A stretch of DNA of 10,560 nt from Comamonas sp. (lineage in GTDB: Bacteria > Pseudomonadota > Gammaproteobacteria > Burkholderiales > Burkholderiaceae_C). Positions within the stretch are counted from its first letter, which is position 1; every line of letters begins with the position of its first letter. Position numbers and translations under genes: made by a program. The notes under the pieces are model-generated. The model worked only from the letters and a program-made list of their open reading frames with translations. It did no database searches and was not told the origin of the DNA. Where the stretch lies: assembly GCA_019236485.1 (NCBI GenBank), contig JAFAIY010000461.1:1-10560 (forward strand). The letters are read 5' to 3'. This document shows positions 6,012 through 10,560 of this stretch, in pieces.

Positions 6012-7712
6012 ATGGATGTCGCAGCCCCCTGGTTCAAGAACTACCCGCCCAATGTGCCGCACGAGGTGCATCCCGAGCAGTACCGCTCGCTGGTACATCT
6101 GCTGGAGGACACTTTCAGCCGGCATGCCGATCGTCCCCTGTCCGTCTGCATGGATCGCTGGATGAGCTATGCGGAGCTGGACCGCCTCTCGACCCAGCTG
6201 GGCGCCTGGCTGCAAGGCCTGGGCCTGGAGCCCGGCGCGCGCGTGGCCATCATGCTGCCCAATGTGCCGCAGTTCGCGGTCAGCATGGCCGCGGTGCTGC
6301 GCGCGGGCTTCACCTGCGTCAACGTGAACCCGCTCTACACTGCGCGCGAGCTGGAGCACCAGCTCAAGGACTCGGGCGCCACGGCCATCATCATCCTGGA
6401 GAACTTCGCCCATACCCTGGCCCAGGTGCTGGAGCGCAGCTCCGTGCGCCATATCTGCCTGACGGCCATGGGCGACCTGCTGGGCGGCCTCTACGGCAGC
6501 TGGATCACGTTCGCCGTGCGCCACCTGGCCAAGATGGTGCCGGCCTTCGACCTGCCGCTGGGATCCGGCAGCAGCGCGCGGGAAGTGACCTCTTTCAAGC
6601 AGGCCCTGGCCCAGGGCGCGAATCGCCAGCTTCTACCCAGCACGACCACGCTCGACTCCATCGCCTTTCTGCAGTACACGGGCGGCACGACGGGCCTGTC
6701 CAAGGGCGCGGTGCTGACCCACCGCAACATCGTGGCCGCCACGCTGCAGGCCCATACCTGGTTCACGCCGGCGCTGGACGGCAAGGTCCAGGGCCACGAA
6801 ACCCATATCGTGGCGGCGCTGCCGCTGTATCACATCTTCGCGCTCACCGTCAGCCTGTTTGCGATGCGCCTGGGCGGCAGCCTGAGTCTGATCCCCAATC
6901 CCCGCGACATCCCGAAGTTCGTGAAGGTGCTCAAGAAGCGGCCATTCCATGTGCTGCCGGCCGTCAACACCTTGTTCAACGCCCTGCTGAACAACGCGGA
7001 GTTCAGGCAGCTCGATTTTTCGCAGCTGTTCATCTCCCAGGCCGGCGGCATGGCGGCTTCCGAAGGCACGGCGCGCCTGTGGCACGAGGTCACAGGCTGC
7101 GCCATGATCGAAGGCTGGGGCATGAGCGAGACCTGCGCCATAGGCACCAACAACCCCGTCACCAACCAGCGCTTCACGGGCTCCATAGGCCTGCCTCTGC
7201 CTGGCATCTCGGTGGCCATCAAGGACGATGCCGGCAACGATGTGCCCATAGGGCAGGCGGGCGAGCTGTGCATCAAGGGGCCCAACGTGATGCACAGCTA
7301 TTACAACCAGCCCGCGGAGACGGCCAAGGCCTTCACGGCCGACGGCTATATGCGCACCGGCGACATCGCCGTGCTCGACGCCGAAGGCTATACCCGCATC
7401 ATCGACCGCAAGAAGGACATGATGGTGGTCAGCGGCTTCAACGTCTATCCCAACGAGCTGGAGAACGTGATCTCCATGTGCCCCGGCGTGCTCGAGTGCG
7501 CGGCCGTGGGCGTGCAGGACGATCGCCAGGGCGAGTCCATCAAGGTCTATGTGGTGCGCAGCGACCCCACGCTGACCGAGGACCAGGTCATGCGCTACTG
7601 CCAGGAGCAACTGACCGGCTACAAGCGGCCGCGCTATATCGAGTTCCGCAACGAGCTGCCCAAGACCAATGTCGGCAAGATTCTGCGCCGCGAGCTAAGG
7701 GATCAGGGCTGA
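6012..7712 (+). CDS. fadD: Long-chain fatty acid--CoA ligase
   Basis: A 566-residue acyl-CoA synthetase of the ANL (AMP-forming) family. It activates fatty acids with ATP and CoA, the entry step to beta-oxidation, at the inner face of the membrane. Motifs: P-loop-like YTGGTTGLSKGA (about 222-233), GWGMSET (368-374), RTGD (448-451), hinge and A8 region IIDRKKDMMVVSGFNVYPNE, and the A10 lysine in KTNVGKILRREL (about Lys556). The N-terminal WFKNYPPNVPHEVHPEQY block and overall length fit FadD rather than short-chain ligases. ATG 6012 was preferred to ATG 6006 because AAGG (6001-6004) is seven bases from 6012 and only one from 6006; the difference is two residues. No beta-oxidation partner genes are adjacent. 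The 170-base gap to the divergent hydrolase must hold both promoters, but I cannot identify them or a fatty-acid regulator site. Confidence 0.94.
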   Translation: MDVAAPWFKNYPPNVPHEVHPEQYRSLVHLLEDTFSRHADRPLSVCMDRWMSYAELDRLSTQLGAWLQGLGLEPGARVAIMLPNVPQFAVSMAAVLRAGFTCVNVNPLYTARELEHQLKDSGATAIIILENFAHTLAQVLERSSVRHICLTAMGDLLGGLYGSWITFAVRHLAKMVPAFDLPLGSGSSAREVTSFKQALAQGANRQLLPSTTTLDSIAFLQYTGGTTGLSKGAVLTHRNIVAATLQAHTWFTPALDGKVQGHETHIVAALPLYHIFALTVSLFAMRLGGSLSLIPNPRDIPKFVKVLKKRPFHVLPAVNTLFNALLNNAEFRQLDFSQLFISQAGGMAASEGTARLWHEVTGCAMIEGWGMSETCAIGTNNPVTNQRFTGSIGLPLPGISVAIKDDAGNDVPIGQAGELCIKGPNVMHSYYNQPAETAKAFTADGYMRTGDIAVLDAEGYTRIIDRKKDMMVVSGFNVYPNELENVISMCPGVLECAAVGVQDDRQGESIKVYVVRSDPTLTEDQVMRYCQEQLTGYKRPRYIEFRNELPKTNVGKILRRELRDQG

Positions 7713-7750
7713 TTCCCGGACGGCCTCCGGCAGGCGGCCGAGCCGGCATG

Positions 7751-7773
7751 AGGCCGCTGTTGATTGGCCTTTT
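7751..7773 (+). terminator. Weak terminator-like hairpin after fadD
   Basis: AGGCC (7751-7755) pairs with GGCCT (7766-7770) around a ten-base loop and is followed by TTTTC. The five-bp stem is short, so this is a weak candidate. It lies between the fadD stop and the tRNA promoter, where a terminator would be expected. Confidence 0.3.
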
Positions 7774-7815
7774 CAAAAAAAATTGCGAGTTTTCCCGAAG
7801 AGGGTCAAAAGTTGC

Positions 7816-7824
7816 TGCTAGAAT
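7816..7824 (+). promoter_or_regulatory. Extended -10 promoter of the tRNA-Val pair
   Basis: TGCTAGAAT fits the extended -10 pattern TGnTATAAT with one mismatch in the hexamer. It ends ten bases before the first tRNA base at 7835, so transcription would start about 6-9 bases after the box, close to the mature 5' end. An obvious -35 at 17 bases is lacking, which an extended -10 can tolerate. Confidence 0.55.
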
Positions 7825-7834
7825 AGCGTTCTTC

Positions 7835-7909
7835 GGGTGATTAGCTCAGCGGTAGAGCACTGCCTTCACACGGCAGGGGTCACATGTTCGATCCATGTAT
7901 CACCCACCA
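7835..7909 (+). tRNA. valV: tRNA-Val(CAC), copy 1
   Basis: A 75-base cloverleaf including an encoded CCA. The acceptor stem is GGGTGAT with ATCACCC, the D arm GCTC/GAGC and the anticodon stem CTGCC/GGCAG. The loop TTCACAC gives anticodon CAC, which reads the valine codon GUG. The T arm is ACATG/CATGT with loop TTCGATC, and the discriminator is A73 as expected for valine. GUG is the favoured Val codon in this GC-rich DNA. The second copy follows after a six-base spacer and both are probably processed from one short transcript. The gene symbol is a generic label for a valine tRNA. Confidence 0.95.
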
Positions 7910-7915
7910 TTTATT

Positions 7916-7990
7916 GCGCGATTAGCTCAGCGGTAGAGCACTGCCTTCACACGGCAGGGGTCACATGTTCGATCCATGTATCGCGCACCA
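7916..7990 (+). tRNA. valW: tRNA-Val(CAC), copy 2
   Basis: A second 75-base tRNA with encoded CCA and the same CAC anticodon. It is identical to copy 1 from the fifth acceptor base through the T arm. It differs only in the acceptor stem, GCGCGAT with ATCGCGC, where base pairs 2-71 and 4-69 are both changed and both still pair. The changes are compensatory, so the copy should be functional. The intrinsic terminator begins four bases after its CCA. The gene symbol is a generic label. Confidence 0.95.
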
Positions 7991-7993
7991 GAC

Positions 7994-8030
7994 AAACCTC
8001 TTGAACCCTCGGTTCAAGAGGTTTTTCTTT
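7994..8030 (+). terminator. Intrinsic terminator of the tRNA pair
   Basis: AAACCTCTTGAACC (7994-8007) and GGTTCAAGAGGTTT (8011-8024) form a perfect 14-bp stem around the loop CTC. The downstream arm runs into TTTTTCTTTT. This is a textbook rho-independent terminator, just after the second tRNA. Confidence 0.92.
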
Positions 8031-8130
8031 TGGTGCTTCCCTCCCCCACGGTCTCGGCGGCCCGGCTTGCATAATGCAGGCCAGGAAACAAGCTGCGCCC
8101 AGCGCGCATCACTCGCACTAGAAAACCGAT

Positions 8131-8583
8131 ATGAGCCATACCGCCACGCTGACCTGGGGAGACGATTTGCTGATGGGCCATGCACCCATGGACGAGATCC
8201 ACGAGGAGTTCGTCGGCCTGATAGGTCGGCTGCAGACCGCGCACGACGAGCAGCTGCCCGAGCTGCTGCAGGCCATGGAAGTCCATCTCCAGCATCACTT
8301 CGCCGAAGAAGACCAATGGATGCTGAGCACGGCCTTCCCGCCCAGGGACTGCCATATCGACGAGCATGCGGCCGTACTCAAGTCCGTGGGCGAGGTGCGG
8401 GCCCAGCTCGCACAGGGCAATGTGGCCATCTGCCGCGACCTGATTCGCGCCCTGGCCGAATGGTTTCCCGGCCATGCGACCCATCTGGACTCGGCCCTCG
8501 CGCACTGGCTGTCCAAGCAGCGCTTTGGCGGCAAGCCCGTGGTCATCCGGCGCAACATCCAGTCCTCGGCCCCACTATCCTGA
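8131..8583 (+). CDS. Single-domain bacteriohemerythrin
   Basis: A 150-residue four-helix O2-binding protein with a di-iron site. All seven expected ligands can be placed: His24 in MDEIHEEF, His56 and Glu60 in HLQHHFAEED, His75 and His79 in CHIDEHAAVL, and His115 and Asp120 in GHATHLDSALAHWL. Their spacings match the family (H-4-E, H-4-H, H-5-D). W9 with G16 in the TWGDDLLMG segment is also typical. There is no signal peptide or fused sensor domain, so it should be cytosolic and may store, carry or sense O2 or deal with NO. A tail of about 20 residues (RFGGKPVVIRRN onward) extends past the bundle. No clear Shine-Dalgarno precedes the ATG; CATAAT at 8070-8075 is a weak possible -10. It follows the tRNA terminator, so it needs its own promoter. 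Confidence 0.93.
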   Translation: MSHTATLTWGDDLLMGHAPMDEIHEEFVGLIGRLQTAHDEQLPELLQAMEVHLQHHFAEEDQWMLSTAFPPRDCHIDEHAAVLKSVGEVRAQLAQGNVAICRDLIRALAEWFPGHATHLDSALAHWLSKQRFGGKPVVIRRNIQSSAPLS

Positions 8584-8665
8584 GCCGGCCCGTCCGCGGC
8601 GCGACGGCCTCGGGCTTCTCTGCTAGTCTTGTGTCAAACAACAGCTGAGCCGCGAGACAAGTCCG

Positions 8666-9613
8666 ATGCATCTTCCCTCTTTGCCGCCCGGCATGACCGT
8701 GCTCGAGCGCGGCTGGCTTTCTGCCAACAACATCGTGTTTGCCGCTCTGGCCGGCGACGAGCCGGGAGCGGCCGTGGTGGACACCGGCTATGTGATTCAT
8801 GCGGCCCAGACCCTGGCCCTGATCGACCATGCTTTGCAGGGCCAGCCGCTGGCGCGCATTCTCAACACCCATCTGCACAGCGACCACTGCGGCGGCAACG
8901 CCGCGCTGCAAGCCGCCTATCCCCGGGTCCGGACCTTCATCGCCCCCGGCCAGGCCGAGGAGGTACGCAGCTGGGACGAAGCCGCGCTCAGCTATGCGCC
9001 CACGGGCCAGGATTGCCCGCGCTTTGCCGTCGATGGCCTGCTGCAGCCGGGTACGCTGGTGCGGCTCGCAGGGCGGGACTGGGAGATCCATGGCGCGCCC
9101 GGACATGATCCGCACTCCATCATCCTGTTCGAGCCGCAAAGCCGCACCCTGATCTCGGCCGACGCGCTCTGGGAAAACGGCTTTGGCGTGGTCTTCCCCG
9201 AGATCGAAGGCCTCGCGGCCTTCGAGGAAGTGAGCGCCACGCTGGATGTGATCGAAGGCCTGAGGCCAGCGCTGGTAGTGCCCGGCCACGGCAGCGTATT
9301 CACCGACGTTTGCGCCGCGCTGGCCGTGGCGCGCAGGCGGCTCGACGGCTTTGTGCAGTCCCCGGCGCGCCATGCGAGCTATGCGGCCAAGGTGCTGCTC
9401 AAGTACAAGCTGCTCGAATGGCAGCAGATCGACCTGGCCGAGCTCGCGCTCTGGATACGGCAGACGCCGTATTTCGGCATGCTGCACCGGCGCTACTTTG
9501 CCGATCAAAGCGCCGCGCAATGGCTGGACGAGCTGGTGCAGAGCCTGGTGGCCAGCGGCGCCGCCCGGCTCCAGACCGGGCCCGGGCAAAGCCCGCTGCT
9601 GCTCAACTGCTGA
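8666..9613 (+). CDS. Metallo-beta-lactamase-fold hydrolase
   Basis: A 315-residue metal-dependent hydrolase of the MBL superfamily, probably cytosolic, since no signal peptide is seen. Metal ligands: THLHSDHCGG (His69, His71, Asp73, His74), His147 in GAPGHDPHS, Asp166 in LISADALW and His208 in VVPGHGS, a complete two-metal set. The PGHD and VPGHGS contexts resemble glyoxalase II-like and related thioesterase or lactonase members rather than antibiotic beta-lactamases, so the substrate is open. Residues about 215-315 form an added helical C-terminal region (ARRRLDGFVQSP, KVLLKYKLLEW, LHRRYFADQ) like that of some detoxifying MBL hydrolases. No strong Shine-Dalgarno supports ATG 8666; Met10 (8693) is a possible later start. 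TGCTAGTCT at 8621-8629 resembles an extended -10. The gene is 82 bases after the hemerythrin gene. Confidence 0.9.
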   Translation: MHLPSLPPGMTVLERGWLSANNIVFAALAGDEPGAAVVDTGYVIHAAQTLALIDHALQGQPLARILNTHLHSDHCGGNAALQAAYPRVRTFIAPGQAEEVRSWDEAALSYAPTGQDCPRFAVDGLLQPGTLVRLAGRDWEIHGAPGHDPHSIILFEPQSRTLISADALWENGFGVVFPEIEGLAAFEEVSATLDVIEGLRPALVVPGHGSVFTDVCAALAVARRRLDGFVQSPARHASYAAKVLLKYKLLEWQQIDLAELALWIRQTPYFGMLHRRYFADQSAAQWLDELVQSLVASGAARLQTGPGQSPLLLNC

Positions 9614-9623
9614 CTCTCGCTTT

Positions 9624-9664
9624 CATAGCTGCTGGCGATTGGCTGCCAAGGGCTTGGGCCGATT
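9624..9664 (+). repeat. Probable dispersed intergenic repeat of Comamonadaceae
   Basis: The stretch starts CATAGCTGCTGGCG and ends AAGGGCTTGGGCCGATT. It closely resembles a short intergenic element I recall in many copies from Comamonas, Acidovorax and relatives (CATAGCTGCT..GCGCTTG..., then AAGGGCT.GAGGCC.ATTT). It can fold locally (TTGG/CCAA and CCAA/TTGG). It fills most of the gap between the MBL gene and the truncated siderophore gene. The identification is from memory; only one clear copy is in the window. Confidence 0.5.
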
Positions 9665-9674
9665 CCGACCACTA

Positions 9675-9995
9675 TCAGGCGTCGGCGGCAAGCTCCGCGT
9701 GGTGGGCGGCCTCGCCCTGCTTCCAGTAGGAGGCGATGCGCATGCGCCTGGGATTGGCCCCGGGCCTGGCCAGCAGCCGCTGGCGCAGATCGGCCATGGC
9801 GCGGTGCTCGCCCGCGGCCCAGACAAAACCCTCGCCGGGCGGCATCTCCAGCCCGTCGACGGCGGCCGCGAGCGAATCCACCCACTGCAGGTCCAACTCC
9901 GCGGCACTGCTCCAGGCGCGCCGGTCGGCACGGTTGCCGAGTTGCACGCGCACGATGGCGCGGCTGCCTGCGCCTGAGCCCGCAAGGCTAGGCAC
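9675..9995 (-). pseudogene. Siderophore-interacting protein, C-terminal remnant
   Basis: About 106 codons match the C-terminal part of the siderophore-interacting (ViuB/YqjH-like) flavoreductase family, which reduces ferric siderophores in the cytosol to release iron. Recognisable pieces: SAAELDLQWVDS, then PPGEGFVWAAGEHRAMADLRQRLL, and the NAD(P)H-domain ending RMRIASYWKQGE. The stop (9675-9677) falls at a natural C-terminus. Family members are about 250-280 residues. The N-terminal FAD-binding domain (RPYT-type motif) is absent in every frame upstream, and only about 200 bases separate this piece from the transglycosylase stop. The frame stays open upstream to about 10113 but turns to low-complexity Ala/Gly/Pro sequence with no family match. 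The only nearby start is a GTG at 9995. I read this as a 5'-truncated, non-functional gene. Confidence 0.7.
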
Positions 9996-10132
9996 TGCAT
10001 GCCCGCCTGCACCAGCTACGCGAAGCGCTGGCGGCCGAGTTACTGAAGGACTGCCCGCTGCCGCTGCAAGCTCAGCTGCTGACCCTGCTGGAGCAGGCGT
10101 GCGATGGCGTCAGACGGCAAGGCCAAGCATAA
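9992..10132 (+). pseudogene. Unrecognised C-terminal gene fragment
   Basis: The plus strand is open from just after an in-frame TAG (9989-9991) to TAA at 10130-10132. It encodes a Leu/Ala-rich, helix-like tail containing LREALAAELLKDCPLPL, then QLLTLLEQACDGV, ending RRQGQA. The composition and heptad-like leucines look like real protein rather than shadow sequence, but there is no start codon in a sensible place, so this would be the end of a gene whose 5' part is gone. I do not recognise the family. It begins where the siderophore-interacting remnant on the other strand loses similarity, suggesting a deletion junction near 9985-9995. Its stop overlaps the T-run of the minus-strand terminator. 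Confidence 0.4.
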
Positions 10133-10164
10133 AAAAGCGCTCCGCCCATACAGGGAGAGCGCTT
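10131..10164 (-). terminator. Intrinsic terminator of the lytic transglycosylase gene
   Basis: On the minus strand AAGCGCTC (10164-10157) pairs exactly with GAGCGCTT (10142-10135). The inner bases CCC and GGG extend the stem, and six T follow (10136-10131). It lies about 29 bases beyond the stop of the minus-strand transglycosylase, in the right orientation. Confidence 0.88.
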
Positions 10165-10192
10165 CGCAGCTTCACCAAAGAATCAGGTTTGC

Positions 10193-10560
10193 CTATGGCA
10201 GATCCTTCATGGTCTCGGGATCGCTGGCCGGGCGCGGGCCTATGGTGCCTAGGCGGCTCCTGAGCGACTGGGGCTGGCCCGTGATCAGCGCCGCGTAGTT
10301 GGTGGTGTTGGCCAGCACCTTCTTCACATAGTCGCGGGTTTCGCTGAAAGGCACGTTCTCGGCCCAGATCGCGGCGTCCAGCACCGGGCCGTTGCGCCAC
10401 GAGCGCGGGCGGCCCGGCCCGGCGTTGTAGCCCGCGGCGGCCAGCGCCATGGAGCCGTCGAAGTCGTCGAGCGCCAGCTTGAGGTAGGCCGTGCCCAGCG
10501 TGATGTTGGTGTCGCGCTCGTTGATGGAGGATGGCGAGAAATCCGTCATGCCGATCTTGC
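10193..10560 (-). CDS. Slt-type lytic transglycosylase, C-terminal part
   Basis: The final 120 or so residues of a soluble-type lytic murein transglycosylase (GH23, Slt family), which cleaves the MurNAc-GlcNAc bond of peptidoglycan in the periplasm to form 1,6-anhydro ends. The visible part holds the second half of the SLT fold: GMTDFSPSSINERDTNITLGTAYL in overlapping pieces (first residues after the edge), then AAAGYNAGPGRPRSW with the conserved YNAGP motif. The family pattern FSETRDYVKKVLANTTNYAAL (in part) and a short tail ending MKDLP follow. The catalytic Glu and the long superhelical N-terminal region lie beyond the right edge. The stop is TAG at 10193-10195, followed by a strong terminator. 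Confidence 0.93.
   Translation of the reverse strand, partial: KIGMTDFSPSSINERDTNITLGTAYLKLALDDFDGSMALAAAGYNAGPGRPRSWRNGPVLDAAIWAENVPFSETRDYVKKVLANTTNYAALITGQPQSLRSRLGTIGPRPASDPETMKDLP

Noticed and set aside
6633..7610. 325-codon minus-strand open frame opposite fadD
   Set aside because: It is rich in His, Val, Gly and Asp without motifs; a shadow of the fadD codon pattern.
7835..7990. 81-base direct repeat as a mobile-element attachment site or CRISPR
   Set aside because: The repeat is fully explained by two tRNA genes. Only two units exist, and there is no integrase or other mobile gene nearby.
10104..10298. Small plus-strand open frame starting MASDGKAKHKK
   Set aside because: It crosses the minus-strand terminator and runs antisense through the transglycosylase 3' end, with no ribosome site or family signal.
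264..10560. A new multi-gene system such as defence, secretion or biosynthesis
   Set aside because: Neighbouring genes belong to unrelated, known families, lie on both strands and are mostly separated by their own control signals; nothing ties them into one system.

Overview
The window looks like chromosomal DNA of a high-GC beta-proteobacterium of the Comamonadaceae (Comamonas/Delftia/Acidovorax type). Three things suggest this: a stand-alone Bug-type solute-binding protein, the style of the FadD, phenylalanine hydroxylase and Slt-type proteins, and a short intergenic element at 9624-9664 that resembles a repeat I remember as scattered through Comamonadaceae genomes. The assignment rests on protein style and memory, not on a search.

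Layout, left to right. Bases 1-36 hold the last codons of a possible upstream gene. A 227-base gap with overlapping inverted repeats leads to a Bug/TctC-family binding protein with a twin-arginine signal (264-1367, +). Next come phenylalanine 4-monooxygenase phhA (1453-2328, +) and a large MscS-type channel with a DUF3772-like periplasmic domain (2502-4913, +). The channel gene overlaps tail to tail by 37 bases with a membrane-anchored alpha/beta hydrolase (4877-5839, -). Divergent from the hydrolase is a long-chain acyl-CoA synthetase, fadD (6012-7712, +). Two tandem tRNA-Val(CAC) genes (7835-7990) follow, closed by a strong intrinsic terminator. Then come a single-domain bacteriohemerythrin (8131-8583, +) and a metallo-beta-lactamase-fold hydrolase (8666-9613, +).

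The right end is partly decayed. After the dispersed repeat comes the C-terminal third or so of a siderophore-interacting protein on the minus strand (9675-9995), which has lost its FAD-binding half. Back to back with it is an unrecognised C-terminal fragment on the plus strand (about 9992-10132). A clear minus-strand terminator (10131-10164) closes the 3' end of an Slt-type lytic transglycosylase that runs off the right edge.

The genes do not form one pathway. Most appear to be transcribed singly, with their own leaders, and are housekeeping or accessory metabolic genes. I see no phage, IS element, CRISPR array or defence system, and no convincing new multi-gene system. The most interesting signals are a sharply context-dependent choice of the Ile codon ATA before Gly, the decayed siderophore locus, the twin tRNAs with compensatory acceptor-stem changes, and mutually exclusive hairpins upstream of the Bug gene.
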